Positions 20,426-29,068 of a stretch of 64,000 nt of DNA are shown here, in pieces (position 1 is the first letter of the stretch; the number at the start of each line of letters is the position of its first letter). The position numbers and the translations under genes are program-made. The DNA is from an uncultured Mesorhizobium sp. (GTDB taxonomy: Bacteria; Pseudomonadota; Alphaproteobacteria; Rhizobiales; Rhizobiaceae), in the NCBI GenBank assembly GCA_937958475.1, contig CALFXR010000066.1, positions 11,800-75,799 of the forward strand. The letters run 5' to 3'. A model generated the notes under the pieces. It had not been told where the DNA came from. It ran no database searches and saw nothing but the letters and a program-made list of their open reading frames with translations.

Positions 20426-21268
20426 TCAGACCATCGCCAGCGGCTCCTTGCGGCGCGGCAGCGGGAAGGCCGCGTCGATGTCGGCGAGATCCTGTGCCGT
20501 CAGCCCGATATCGGCGGCGGCGCGATTGGCGCGGACATGGCCTTCCTGCGACGCCTTCGGGATCGCGATGACGCCGCCGCCGCGAAGCGTCCAGGCGAGC
20601 GCCACCTGCGCCGGGGTGGCGCCGTGGCGATCGGCCACGGTCATTAGGCGGCTTTCGTCCGCCAGACCGCCTTCGGCGATCGGGCAGTAGGCCATGAGGG
20701 GAATTCGCCGCGCGCGCTGCCACGGCAGCAGGTCGAAATCGACGCCGCGGCTGGCGAGATTGTAGAGGACCTGGTTGGCCGCGACCGCGGCGCCGGCCGG
20801 CAGTTCCACCAATTCCTGCATGTCGCCGACGTCGAAATTGCTGACGCCCCAGTCGCCGATCTTGCCTTCGGCCTTCAGCGTCTCGAAGGCATCGACCGTT
20901 TCGCGAAGCGGTACGCCGCCGCGCCAATGCAGCAGGTAGAGGTCGATGCGGTCGGTGCGCAGGCGCCTCAGGCTCGCCTCGCAGGCGCGGATCGCCGCCG
21001 CGCGCCCGGCATTGGAAGGCAGCACCTTGGACACGAGGAAGACGTCGTCGCGCTGGCCCGCGATCGCCTCGGCGACGACCTCCTCGGCGCCGCCGGAGGC
21101 ATACATCTCGGCGGTGTCGATCAGCGTCATGCCGAGCTCGATGCCGAGCCTCAGCGCCGCCACCTCCTGCGCGAACCGGTCGCGCCGCTCGCCCATCTTC
21201 CACGTGCCCTGTCCGAGGACGGGCACGGCGACGCCGGAGGGAAGGGTAGTGGTGGGGATGGGTTTCAT
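20426..21268 (-). CDS. Aldo/keto reductase
   Basis: NADPH-dependent carbonyl reductase of 280 aa with the TIM-barrel AKR fold. The catalytic tetrad is visible: Asp and Tyr in LIDTAEMYASG, Lys in VFLVSKVLPSN and His in LYLLHWRG. The cofactor segment AIPKASQEGHVRAN and the GVSNFDVGDMQEL motif are typical of the small bacterial AKRs related to 2,5-diketo-D-gluconate reductases and YeaE/YafB. The true substrate is unknown. ATG at 21268 has GGAGG about 6 nt upstream. Confidence 0.88.
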   Translation of the reverse strand: MKPIPTTTLPSGVAVPVLGQGTWKMGERRDRFAQEVAALRLGIELGMTLIDTAEMYASGGAEEVVAEAIAGQRDDVFLVSKVLPSNAGRAAAIRACEASLRRLRTDRIDLYLLHWRGGVPLRETVDAFETLKAEGKIGDWGVSNFDVGDMQELVELPAGAAVAANQVLYNLASRGVDFDLLPWQRARRIPLMAYCPIAEGGLADESRLMTVADRHGATPAQVALAWTLRGGGVIAIPKASQEGHVRANRAAADIGLTAQDLADIDAAFPLPRRKEPLAMV

Positions 21269-21363
21269 GCTGGCCTCCGAAGGTGGCGCGACGCGTGCGT
21301 TACCGATAGCCTGCCGGCCATCGCCTTTGCCAGCGACAACGCACCGCCGAACCGGACCGATCC

Positions 21364-21747
21364 ATGGCCAGAACGAACTACGCTTCAGTCGACGCCTATC
21401 TCGCCGCCCAGCCGGAGGAGGCGCGTCCGATCCTCGAGGCCGTGCGCGCCGCCATCCGTGCCGCGTTGCCGACGGCCGAGGAGACGATCTCCTACCAGAT
21501 CCCGGCCTACCGCGTCGCCGGCAGCACGGCGATCTTCTTCGCCGGCTGGAAGAGCCACTATTCACTCTATCCGGTCTCCGACGCGCTCCTGGCAGCCTTT
21601 GCCGGAGAACTCCAGCCCTTCGAGGTCGAGAAGGGCACGATCCGCTTCCCGCTCGGCGAACAGGTTCCGTCCGGGCTGATCGGCCGGATCGCCGCGTTCA
21701 AGGCCGAGGAAGTCTCGGCCAGGGTAACGGCGCGAAGACGCCCCTGA
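21364..21747 (+). CDS. DUF1801 family protein
   Basis: Cytosolic 127-aa protein of the DUF1801 (YdhG-like) family. Recognisable features are DAYLAAQPEEARPILEAVRAAIRAALPTAEETISYQIPAYRV and the FFAGWKSHYSLYPV strand pair, followed by KGTIRFPLGEQVPSGLIGRI. This is a small beta-sheet fold related to the frataxin/SRPBCC-like groups, and its function is not established. It is a single gene divergent from the aldo/keto reductase and convergent with pheT. Confidence 0.85.
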   Translation: MARTNYASVDAYLAAQPEEARPILEAVRAAIRAALPTAEETISYQIPAYRVAGSTAIFFAGWKSHYSLYPVSDALLAAFAGELQPFEVEKGTIRFPLGEQVPSGLIGRIAAFKAEEVSARVTARRRP

Positions 21748-21765
21748 ACGCAAGGGGCGGGGCCG

Positions 21766-24264
21766 CTAGCCCCGCAACACCCCGCCGGTCTGCTTCCTGA
21801 CGTTTTCGACGATCCGCCCCGCCAGCGCCTCGAAGTCCTCGTCGGTCAGCGTCTTGTCGACCGGCTGGATGGCGACCTCGATGGCGACCGACTTCTTGCC
21901 TTCGCCGATCGACGCGCCCTCGAAGATGTCGAAGACGGAGACGCCGGCGATCAGCTTCCTGTCGGCGGCGGTCGCCGCGCGCAGGATCGCGCCCGCCTCG
22001 ACGCCGCGGTCGACGACGAAGGCGAAGTCGCGCCTGACCAGCTGGAAGGCCGACAGGTCGAGCCGCGGCTTGGTCCGCGTCGGCTTGGCCTTCGGCTCGG
22101 GGATCGCGTCGACGTAGACTTCGAATCCGCAGATCGGTCCCGACGCGTCGAGCAGTTCCAGCGTCTTCGGGTGGAACTCGCCGAACGTGCCGAGCACGGT
22201 CTTCGGCCCCAGCTTGATCGTGCCCGAGCGGCCTGGATGGTACCAGGCCGGACCGCCGGCCTCGACCTGCAGCTTGTCGACCGGCGCGCCGCAGGTCTCC
22301 AGCGCGGCGAAGGCGTCGGCCTTGGCGTCGTAGACGCCGACCGCGCCGGCATTGCCGGCCCAGTGGCGCCCCGAACCGTCGAGCCGGGCCGTGCCGCGGC
22401 GCACGCCGGCGGCGACCCGGCGCTGCGCCTGCGGCGTATCGCCCTCGTAGGTGCCCGACACCTCGAACAGCGCGACGTCGCCGATGCCGCGGTCGGCATT
22501 GCGTTGCGCGGCCGCGACGAGGCCCGGCAGCAGCGAGGGCCGCATGTCCGACATGTCGGCGGCGATCGGGTTGGCGAGCTTCAGCGCCGCACTTCCGCCG
22601 CCGAAGGCCTCGGCGTGCCTGGCCGGGATGAACGACCAGGTGACGGCCTCCATCATGCCGCGCACGGCGAGCGCGCGCTTGGCGGCGCGGGTGCGGATCT
22701 GCAGGATCGTCAGGATGCGGCCGTTGACCGCGTCGTGGCTGCCGAGCGGCTGCGGCAGGATGTTGTCGACGCCGTGGATGCGCATCACCTCCTCGACGAG
22801 GTCGGCCTTGCCCTCGACGTCCGGCCGCCAGGACGGCACCGTGACCGCGAGCACGCCCGGGCGCGGCGTCGTGCGCTGGTGCTCTTCCGTGACATAGCCG
22901 ATCGTGCCGGTCGGCGGGCCGGAGCCGAACACTTCGGTCTCGACGGCATCGGCAACGCCGAAGCCGAGCCGGCCGAGGATCGAGCGCGCCTCTTCTTCCG
23001 CCACCCTGATGCCGGTCAGGCGCTTCACCTCGGAGACCGGGAATTCGACGACCTTGGCCTGGTGGCCGGCATAGCCGACCACCTCGGTCTCGGTCGGCGT
23101 GCCGCCGCAGAAGTCGAGCACCATGCGCGTCGCCAGTTCCAGCCCCGGCACCATGAATTCCGGGTCGACGCCGCGCTCGAAGCGGTAGCGCGCGTCGGTG
23201 ATGATGCCGAGCGAGCGGCCGGTGCGGGCGATGTTGAGCGGCTCCCACAGCGCCGATTCGATCAGCACGTCGGTGGTTGCGGCGTCGCAGCCGGAGTGCT
23301 CGCCGCCCATGATGCCGGCGATCGATTCGACGCCTTTGTCGTCGGCGATCACGCACATCTCCGGCGTCAGTTCGTATTCGCGCCCGTCGAGGGCGAGTAC
23401 CGTCTCGCCCGCCTTCGCCCGGCGCACGACGAGGTCGCCGGCGACCTTCTTCGCATCGAAGACGTGCAGCGGCCGGCCGCGGTCGAAGGTGAGATAGTTG
23501 GTGATGTCGACCAGCGCGTTGATGGGGCGCAGCCCGATCGCGATCAGCCGGCGCTGCAGCCATTTCGGCGAGGCGCCGTTGGTGACGCCGCGCACCAGGC
23601 GCAGCGCGAAGCCGCGGCACAGCGGGTCGGTGTCGCCGAAGTCGAGCGCCACCGTCACCGGCGTCGGGCCGGATCCGGCGACCGGTTCCACGGCGCCGTC
23701 CTTCAGCCGGCCGAGCCCGGCGGCCGCGAGGTCGCGGGCGATGCCGTAGACGCCGGTGGCGTCGGGGCGGTTCGGCGTCAGGTTGATCTCGATGACCGGG
23801 TCGTCGAGATGCGCCCACGACGCGAAGCTCGTGCCTACCGGCGCATCCTCGGGCAGGTCGATGATGCCGTCATGCTCGTCCGACAGCTGCAGCTCGCGCT
23901 CCGAGCACATCATGCCGTGGCTCTCGACGCCGCGGATCTTGCCGACGGAGAGCGTCACGTCGATGCCGGGGACATATGTGCCGGGCGCGGCGAAGGCGCC
24001 GATCAGACCGGCCCGCGCGTTCGGCGCTCCGCAGACCACCTGGACCGCCTTGCCGGTTCCGGTATCGACGCTGAGCACCCGCAGCTTGTCGGCGTCGGGG
24101 TGTTTTTCAGCCGTCAGCACTTTCGCGATGACGAACGGCTTCAGGCCCGCCTTGTCGTCGACGGATTCGACCTCCAGCCCGATCGCGGTCAGCCGCTCGA
24201 CGATCTCGGCGAGCGAGGCGTCGGTTTCGAGGTGGTCTTTCAGCCAGGAGAGGGTGAATTTCAT
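21766..24264 (-). CDS. pheT: Phenylalanyl-tRNA synthetase beta subunit
   Basis: Beta chain of the alpha2beta2 synthetase that charges tRNA-Phe; its B3/B4 domain edits mischarged Tyr. At 832 aa it is slightly longer than the E. coli chain. It starts [18 protein letters not shown] and contains the EMAP-like tRNA-binding domain ([34 protein letters not shown]), the editing domain, the B5 domain and the ferredoxin-like anticodon domain near the C-terminus. The frame also reads one codon back to a TTG. Unusually, pheT is separated from pheS by a two-gene module of about 500 nt on the same strand. Confidence 0.97.
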   Translation of the reverse strand: MKFTLSWLKDHLETDASLAEIVERLTAIGLEVESVDDKAGLKPFVIAKVLTAEKHPDADKLRVLSVDTGTGKAVQVVCGAPNARAGLIGAFAAPGTYVPGIDVTLSVGKIRGVESHGMMCSERELQLSDEHDGIIDLPEDAPVGTSFASWAHLDDPVIEINLTPNRPDATGVYGIARDLAAAGLGRLKDGAVEPVAGSGPTPVTVALDFGDTDPLCRGFALRLVRGVTNGASPKWLQRRLIAIGLRPINALVDITNYLTFDRGRPLHVFDAKKVAGDLVVRRAKAGETVLALDGREYELTPEMCVIADDKGVESIAGIMGGEHSGCDAATTDVLIESALWEPLNIARTGRSLGIITDARYRFERGVDPEFMVPGLELATRMVLDFCGGTPTETEVVGYAGHQAKVVEFPVSEVKRLTGIRVAEEEARSILGRLGFGVADAVETEVFGSGPPTGTIGYVTEEHQRTTPRPGVLAVTVPSWRPDVEGKADLVEEVMRIHGVDNILPQPLGSHDAVNGRILTILQIRTRAAKRALAVRGMMEAVTWSFIPARHAEAFGGGSAALKLANPIAADMSDMRPSLLPGLVAAAQRNADRGIGDVALFEVSGTYEGDTPQAQRRVAAGVRRGTARLDGSGRHWAGNAGAVGVYDAKADAFAALETCGAPVDKLQVEAGGPAWYHPGRSGTIKLGPKTVLGTFGEFHPKTLELLDASGPICGFEVYVDAIPEPKAKPTRTKPRLDLSAFQLVRRDFAFVVDRGVEAGAILRAATAADRKLIAGVSVFDIFEGASIGEGKKSVAIEVAIQPVDKTLTDEDFEALAGRIVENVRKQTGGVLRG

Positions 24265-24280
24265 CAAACAATCTCGATCG

Positions 24281-24559
24281 CTACTCTGCGGCCGCCGATG
24301 GGGCGACGGCCTTGGGGTATTTCCAGCCGCGCAGCATGCCGCGCACGGACAGGTCTTCGTCGATGTCCGGCCAGTGAACGCCGTCCAGCATGAGATGGAC
24401 CTTTTGCCGCTGGGCGTGCGTAGCGTTCAGCAGCCGGGGGTACCACCACAGGGGCGTCACCACCTCCCGATCGTCGGCAAGGCGGACATGCAGGTGCGTC
24501 GCATCGCACCACGCTGCGACGGGGCGCTCGTTATCCGGATAGGAATCAGAAGAACTCAT
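24281..24559 (-). CDS. DUF2442 family protein
   Basis: Small 92-aa protein of the DUF2442 family, shown by [35 protein letters not shown] and the following helix with [19 protein letters not shown]2442 proteins are small DNA-binding-like or antitoxin-like proteins often encoded beside DUF4160; the role is not proven. The gene overlaps the DUF4160 gene by 14 nt, with its GGAGG inside the end of that frame, so the two are coupled. It lies 16 nt before pheT. Confidence 0.85.
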   Translation of the reverse strand: MSSSDSYPDNERPVAAWCDATHLHVRLADDREVVTPLWWYPRLLNATHAQRQKVHLMLDGVHWPDIDEDLSVRGMLRGWKYPKAVAPSAAAE

Positions 24560-24776
24560 TCCATGCCTCCAGAAACTGATCCCGGTGGTCGTTCACGACT
24601 TCCAGGATACGCTTGAGGTCGGATGTCTTGAAGCCTTTTTGCTCCGCGAAGCCGACCGGGTTCAGCCAAACCTTGGCCTGTCCGCCGTGTGCTTCCGCAT
24701 GAATGTGCGGCGGTTCGCCCATATCGGATCCGTAGAAGTGGAAGCGGATCCCATATTTGCGCAGGACCGTCGGCAT
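24546..24776 (-). CDS. DUF4160 family protein
   Basis: A 76-aa protein that matches DUF4160 along its whole length: PTVLRKYGIRFHFYGSDMGEPPHIHAEA, with the family's conserved Phe-x-x-x-x-x-x-E-PPHIHV-like motif, then AKVWLNP and a C-terminal helix [26 protein letters not shown]4160-DUF2442 pairs look like toxin-antitoxin modules in size and layout, which remains inference. It starts 4 nt after the pheS stop, where the sequence TAGGGAGATG leaves almost no spacing for a ribosome site, so translation probably depends on ribosomes ending on pheS. Confidence 0.85.
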   Translation of the reverse strand: MPTVLRKYGIRFHFYGSDMGEPPHIHAEAHGGQAKVWLNPVGFAEQKGFKTSDLKRILEVVNDHRDQFLEAWNEFF

Positions 24777-24780
24777 CTCC

Positions 24781-25866
24781 CTACGAACTCAACCCGCCGA
24801 ACAGCGTCGGCATGTCCAGCGGCCTGAAGCCGTAGTGCTGGAGCCAGCGCACGTCGGCGTCGAAGAAGGCGCGCAGGTCCGGCATGCCGTATTTCAGCAT
24901 GGCGATGCGGTCGATGCCCATGCCCCAGGCGAAGCCCTGGTACTCATCGGGATCGAGCCCGCCGAAGCGCAGCACGTTGGGATGCACCATGCCGCAGCCG
25001 AGGATCTCCATCCAGTCGCTGCCCTCGCCGAAGCGCACCTCGCCCGGCCGCGAGCGGTCGCACTGGATGTCGACCTCGAGGCTGGGCTCCGTGAACGGGA
25101 AGAAGGACGGGCGGAAGCGCATCTTCACCTGCGGCACTTCGAAGAAGGCCTTGCAGAACTCCTCCAGCACCCACTTCATGTTGGCGACGTTGGCGTTTCT
25201 GTCGATCACCAGGCCCTCGACCTGGTGGAACATCGGCGAGTGCGTGGCGTCGCTGTCCTGGCGGTAGGTCTTGCCGGGGATGACGATGCGGATCGGCGGC
25301 TTCTGCGCCTCCATGGTCCGGATCTGCACCGGCGAGGTGTGCGTGCGCAGCAGCTTTCTTTCGCCCGAAGCATCCGGGTTGAAGAAGAACGTGTCGTGCA
25401 TCTCGCGGGCCGGATGGCCCTCGGGGAAGTTCAGCGCGGTGAAATTGTAGTAGTCGGTCTCGATGTCGGGGCCCTCCGCGATCGCGAAGCCGAGGTCGCC
25501 GAAGATCGCGGCGATCTCGTCGATCACCTGGCTGATCGGATGGATGCGCCCCCGCTCGGCCGGCGACTGGCGCACGGGGAGCGTCACGTCCACCTTCTCG
25601 GCGGCGAGGCGGGCCGAGATGGCGGCATCCTTCAGCACCGACCTGCGGGCGGCCAGGGCCTCGGTGATGCGGTTCTTCAGCCCGTTGATGGCGGGGCCCA
25701 TCGTCTGCCGCTCTTCCGGGCTCATCGTACCCAGCGTCTTCAGGAGCTCGGAGACCGAGCCCTTCTTGCCCAGCGCCGCGAGGCGGACGGTCTCGATCGC
25801 CGGCTCGTCGGCGGCCGCGGCGATGTCGGAAAGCAGTGTGGCTTCGAGGGAAGCGAGATCGCTCAT
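24781..25866 (-). CDS. pheS: Phenylalanyl-tRNA synthetase alpha subunit
   Basis: Catalytic alpha chain (361 aa) that activates phenylalanine and transfers it to tRNA-Phe. A coiled-coil N-terminal region of about 90 residues is followed by the class II core: motif 1 around [13 protein letters not shown], motif 2 with [19 protein letters not shown] (the Phe-pocket FPFTEPS), and motif 3 [13 protein letters not shown]. Lies 108 nt downstream of rplT, behind a terminator that may act as an attenuator. Confidence 0.98.
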   Translation of the reverse strand: MSDLASLEATLLSDIAAAADEPAIETVRLAALGKKGSVSELLKTLGTMSPEERQTMGPAINGLKNRITEALAARRSVLKDAAISARLAAEKVDVTLPVRQSPAERGRIHPISQVIDEIAAIFGDLGFAIAEGPDIETDYYNFTALNFPEGHPAREMHDTFFFNPDASGERKLLRTHTSPVQIRTMEAQKPPIRIVIPGKTYRQDSDATHSPMFHQVEGLVIDRNANVANMKWVLEEFCKAFFEVPQVKMRFRPSFFPFTEPSLEVDIQCDRSRPGEVRFGEGSDWMEILGCGMVHPNVLRFGGLDPDEYQGFAWGMGIDRIAMLKYGMPDLRAFFDADVRWLQHYGFRPLDMPTLFGGLSS

Positions 25867-25901
25867 GTCAGGTCTCGTTGGACTCTTGTCTAGGCAAGGA
25901 A

Positions 25902-25932
25902 AAACCCGCGCCAGCCCAGCCGGCGCGGGTTT
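25902..25932 (-). terminator. Terminator/attenuator between rplT and pheS
   Basis: An 11-bp perfect stem AAACCCGCGCC / GGCGCGGGTTT with a 9-nt loop. On the minus strand it ends in a run of five T. It lies 36 nt before the pheS ATG. A second inverted repeat, TTCCCAA / TTGGGAA (25931-25961), abuts it upstream in transcription and shares bases with its foot, so the two could compete. Confidence 0.7.
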
Positions 25933-25974
25933 CCCAAATCAGATTTTCGAATGCTTGGGAAGCGCGGCGCGGCC

Positions 25975-26376
25975 TTAGGCGACGGCGCGTTCAAAAGCGT
26001 TCGGGGTCGTGTCCTTCAGGTATTCGAGCGCGACCTTGGCCTTGGCGACCAGCGCGGCGAACGTCTGCGGCTCGTTGATCGCCATGTCCGACAGGATCTT
26101 GCGGTCGATCTCGATGCCCGCCTTGTTGAGGCCGTCGATGAAACGGCCGTAGCTCAGGCCCTGCTCGTGGACGGCCGCGTTGATCCGCTGGATCCACAGC
26201 GCGCGGAACGAGCGCTTGCGGTTCTTGCGGTCGCGGTAGGCGTACTGCTTCGACTTCTCCACCGCCTGCTTGGCGATGCGGATGGTGTTCTTGCGGCGGC
26301 CGTAGAAGCCCTTGGCGGCTTTCAGGACCTTCTTGTGCTTGGCGTGGGCGGTGACGCCTCTCTTGACGCGTGCCAT
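25975..26376 (-). CDS. rplT: 50S ribosomal protein L20
   Basis: Assembly protein of the large ribosomal subunit that binds 23S rRNA, and in many bacteria also represses its own operon. The 133-aa sequence starts [29 protein letters not shown] and has the expected basic N-terminal extension and globular C-terminal domain ([26 protein letters not shown]). It lies 38 nt after rpmI on the same strand, the usual rpmI-rplT pair. Confidence 0.98.
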   Translation of the reverse strand: MARVKRGVTAHAKHKKVLKAAKGFYGRRKNTIRIAKQAVEKSKQYAYRDRKNRKRSFRALWIQRINAAVHEQGLSYGRFIDGLNKAGIEIDRKILSDMAINEPQTFAALVAKAKVALEYLKDTTPNAFERAVA

Positions 26377-26414
26377 GTCATGATCTCCTTAAATCGCGTG
26401 TCCGGTGCCGGGCT

Positions 26415-26618
26415 CTACAGGCCGTTCGGCAGAAAATTCTTGATGACCTTCTTGCCGTCCGGTTCAGCCAGAACCATCGTGCCTCGGGCATCGCGAATGA
26501 ACTTGTTGGAACGCTTGATCATGCCGTGACGCTTGCCGGCGGCGGCGGACTTCACCTTGCCGGTCGCCGTGATCTTGAACCGCTTCTTGGCGGCCGATTT
26601 GGTCTTCATCTTGGGCAT
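26415..26618 (-). CDS. rpmI: 50S ribosomal protein L35
   Basis: Ribosomal protein of 67 aa: [23 protein letters not shown] followed by [19 protein letters not shown], which is L35 throughout. The ATG at 26618 has AAAGGAGTAGCAAA upstream. A longer open frame to 26708 has no family support. In most bacteria infC directly precedes rpmI; here an ICMT-like methyltransferase gene lies between. Confidence 0.97.
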   Translation of the reverse strand: MPKMKTKSAAKKRFKITATGKVKSAAAGKRHGMIKRSNKFIRDARGTMVLAEPDGKKVIKNFLPNGL

Positions 26619-26660
26619 TTTGCTACTCCTTTCGAGGCGTCGAAGCGCCTCTTGTCGTTG

Positions 26661-26723
26661 TTTCCGCGCCGACCAGAGCGCGGAAAGCAAATGAAACCGC
26701 CACGGCATGCCCTGCCGGGCGGT
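26661..26723 (-). promoter_or_regulatory. Two hairpins in the rpmI leader
   Basis: Reading the minus strand, ACCGCC-CGGCA pairs with TGCCG-T-GGCGGT (26723-26696, one bulged base, loop of 5), and TTTCCGCG pairs perfectly with CGCGGAAA (26686-26661, 10-nt loop). They lie 43-105 nt before the rpmI start. They could end transcription of the upstream methyltransferase gene or form a ribosomal-protein leader. A TTGACG further upstream (about 26755) may be a -35 element, but no clear -10 was found. Confidence 0.4.
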
Positions 26724-26842
26724 CTTTTGGAAACGGCGGTCCTATACGTCAAAGCCGGCGGTTGCGCAACACCTCCGGGAACAGTGCGTCGCCGCGCCTG
26801 CCCCGAAGCCGCCGTCGCCGGGTTTCCAGCAGCCGCTTCGGC

Positions 26843-27466
26843 CTATGGAAGGCGGAAGAGAACCGGGATCAGCCCCGCCTGCTGGGCGAAGGTGACGGTG
26901 TGCAGCGCGGGCACCGCGAGGAAGAAGACCATCCCGTCGAGCAGCGTCCGCTTCATGAGGGCGGGAACGAACTCGTGCACCTCGCTCTCCCGGTAGAGAG
27001 ACGGCTTGGGGATGAAGCGCGGCACCTGCCGCAGATAGGCCTCGTAGGCGCCGCCGTGGATCCCCCGGAGGAAACGCTCCTCCTTGAGGATGACGATGTG
27101 GAAGGACACGAAGCACAGCAGGCCGAGAAAGACCGTGATCGTCAGCGAGCCGGTCTGCGCGCCGATGCCCATGGCGGCGATCGTCGAGAACAGGTAGAGC
27201 GGGTTGCGGACGATCGAATAGGGTCCGTCGGCGATGATCTGGTTCGACTTTCGTCCGCCGATGTAGAGGGTCGCCCAGAGGCGGCCCAGGATTCCGGCGA
27301 AAATCAGGAAGATGCCGAAGTTCGCGATCGCCCGGTGGGCGAGTCCGTCGACCCTCAGGACGGACTGGCTGAACACGAGGGCGGCGATGACCAGGAAGAC
27401 GACGACCGCCAGGATGCCGCGCCGCATGTTGGTGTTCGGGGGGCGTGCCGGAAGGGGAAGTGTCAC
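26843..27466 (-). CDS. Isoprenylcysteine carboxyl methyltransferase family membrane protein
   Basis: Integral membrane protein of 207 aa in the ICMT/phospholipid methyltransferase superfamily. The SAM-binding half has LYIGGRKSNQIIADGPYSIVRNPLYLFS (the GPYxxxRNPxY signature) and ILKEERFLRGIHGGAYEAYLRQVPRFIPKPSLY (the E-E-x-x-L ... Y-x-x-Y motif). Helices lie near residues 14-34, 45-63, 90-120 and 175-195. The substrate (lipid or thiol) is unknown. GTG at 27466 with AAAGG upstream was chosen; an ATG at 27427 is the alternative. It lies between infC and rpmI on the same strand. Confidence 0.85.
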   Translation of the reverse strand: MTLPLPARPPNTNMRRGILAVVVFLVIAALVFSQSVLRVDGLAHRAIANFGIFLIFAGILGRLWATLYIGGRKSNQIIADGPYSIVRNPLYLFSTIAAMGIGAQTGSLTITVFLGLLCFVSFHIVILKEERFLRGIHGGAYEAYLRQVPRFIPKPSLYRESEVHEFVPALMKRTLLDGMVFFLAVPALHTVTFAQQAGLIPVLFRLP

Positions 27467-27565
27467 TTGGAACGCCTTTCAAGACGATATCGACGCGGCG
27501 CCCGCGAGAACGGAAGCGCCTCGACGGGGGTAGGTGCCGCCCGGTTGCCGGGCGGCGTGAATCCC

Positions 27566-28102
27566 TCAGCGCGGCGCCAGGACCATCATCATCTGCCGCC
27601 CCTCGAGCTTGGGTTCGGCCTCCACCTTGGCGATGGTCGCGACGTCTTCCTTGACCTTGTTGAGCAGCTTCATGCCGAGCTCCATGTGCGCCATCTCGCG
27701 GCCGCGGAAGCGCAGCGTCAGCTTGACCTTGTCGCCCTCCTCGAAGAACCGGCGAACGGCGCGCATCTTCACGTCGTAGTCGTGGTCGTCGATGTTCGGC
27801 CGCATCTTGATCTCCTTGATCTCGATGACCTTCTGGTGCTTTCGCGCCTCGGCCGCCTTCTTCTGGTTGGCGTATTTCAGCTTTCCGAGGTCGAGGATCT
27901 TGACCACCGGAGGGGTTGCATTCGGGGAGATTTCGACGAGATCGAGTCCGGCTTCCTCTGCCGCCAGCAACGCCTCGTTGATGGAGACATCGCCGCGATT
28001 GGTGCCGTCTGCGTCGATGAGCTGGACCCGGGGTACCCTGATGTCCCTGTTTGAGCGCGGCCCTTCCTTGGTGGGCGCTGCTGCCTTGAATGGTCTGCGA
28101 AT
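27566..28102 (-). CDS. infC: Translation initiation factor IF-3 (ATT start)
   Basis: Binds the 30S subunit, prevents premature 50S joining and proofreads the start codon. The 178-aa protein begins [29 protein letters not shown], and ends [11 protein letters not shown], typical of alphaproteobacterial IF-3. The family's usual N-terminus falls on an ATT codon at 28102-28100 with AAGGAG 9 nt upstream, while no ATG, GTG or TTG fits nearby. infC is well known for using rare AUU/AUC/AUA starts, which IF-3 itself rejects, giving autoregulation. The open frame further upstream to 28183 is Arg/Gln-rich and not conserved. Confidence 0.95.
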   Translation of the reverse strand: MRRPFKAAAPTKEGPRSNRDIRVPRVQLIDADGTNRGDVSINEALLAAEEAGLDLVEISPNATPPVVKILDLGKLKYANQKKAAEARKHQKVIEIKEIKMRPNIDDHDYDVKMRAVRRFFEEGDKVKLTLRFRGREMAHMELGMKLLNKVKEDVATIAKVEAEPKLEGRQMMMVLAPR

Positions 28103-28290
28103 GGCCGTTGTCTCCTTCTGCCGTTGACGTTCTTCGTTCCGGTGGCGCCTATGTCGTGCCGGCGCGCCGCGAGTCAATATCACACGCGATGAAAGAAATC
28201 GACTGACCTGCTGCGGCGTCGCATTGCGTATCCGGGTCTTTGCGCTTCGGTTTTCATGTGCCAGACAGCAGCGGAAGGTGGAGCGGAATC

Positions 28291-29064
28291 ATGGCCGGGG
28301 AGATGCGCACGGAACTCGAGGTTGCAGGCGCGCGGATCGCGGTCCGCCATCGCGCCGGCCGCGCCCCGGGCGTGGTCTGGCTGGGCGGCTTCCGCTCGGA
28401 CATGATCGGCACCAAGGCCGAGACGCTCGACCGATGGGCGGCCGATACCGGCCACGCCTTCACCCGCCACGACTATTCAGGCCACGGAGAATCGGGCGGC
28501 CGCTTCGTCGACGGTACCATCTCCCGGTGGCTGGGCGAGAGCCTCGCCGTCTTCCGGCGCTTCACCACGGGTCCGCAGATCCTCGTCGGCTCGTCGATGG
28601 GCGCCTGGATCGCGCTGCGCATGGCGGCCGAGCTGCGCCTGGCCGGCGAGGCCGGCCGCATCGCCGGCATGGTGCTCCTGGCGCCGGCGCCCGACTTCAC
28701 TGCCGAGCTGATGGAGCCGCTGCTTTCGCCCGGGCAGCGCGCCGCGCTCGCCGAAAAGGGTTACTTCGAGGAACCGTCCGAATATTCGGCGGAGCCGAAC
28801 GTCTACACCCGCGCGCTGTTCGAGGATGGCGCCGCCAACCGCGTCATGACCGGGCCGATCGACGCGAGCTGCACGGTCGTCATCCTGCAGGGCGACGCGG
28901 ACCCCGACGTGCCGCCCGGCCATGCGAGGAAACTTGCGGCGCTGCTGCCGCCGCAGGACGTGACGCTTAGGATGATAGCCGGCGGCGACCACCGCCTGTC
29001 GCGGCCCGAAGACCTCGATCTCCTCGTTTCCACCGTCGCCGCCGTGGCCGGCAAGGCAGCCTGA
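28291..29064 (+). CDS. Alpha/beta hydrolase
   Basis: Cytosolic serine hydrolase of 257 aa with the alpha/beta fold: oxyanion strand GVVWLGGFRSDMIGTKA, nucleophile elbow VGSSMGAWIAL, acid in VILQGDADPDVP and catalytic His in IAGGDHRLSRPEDL. The GGFRSDM-type start and HDYSGHGESGG segment are those of the ABHD10-like/palmitoyl-thioesterase-like bacterial group, but the substrate is unknown. ATG at 28291 has GGAGCGG just upstream. Divergent from infC; the BenE-like gene starts 4 nt after its stop, so the two form an operon. Confidence 0.87.
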   Translation: MAGEMRTELEVAGARIAVRHRAGRAPGVVWLGGFRSDMIGTKAETLDRWAADTGHAFTRHDYSGHGESGGRFVDGTISRWLGESLAVFRRFTTGPQILVGSSMGAWIALRMAAELRLAGEAGRIAGMVLLAPAPDFTAELMEPLLSPGQRAALAEKGYFEEPSEYSAEPNVYTRALFEDGAANRVMTGPIDASCTVVILQGDADPDVPPGHARKLAALLPPQDVTLRMIAGGDHRLSRPEDLDLLVSTVAAVAGKAA

Positions 29065-29068
29065 GACC

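Noticed and set aside
25867..25974. Phe-rich leader peptide (pheM-like) before pheS
   Set aside because: No short frame with clustered Phe codons and a ribosome site was seen; only the hairpins remain.
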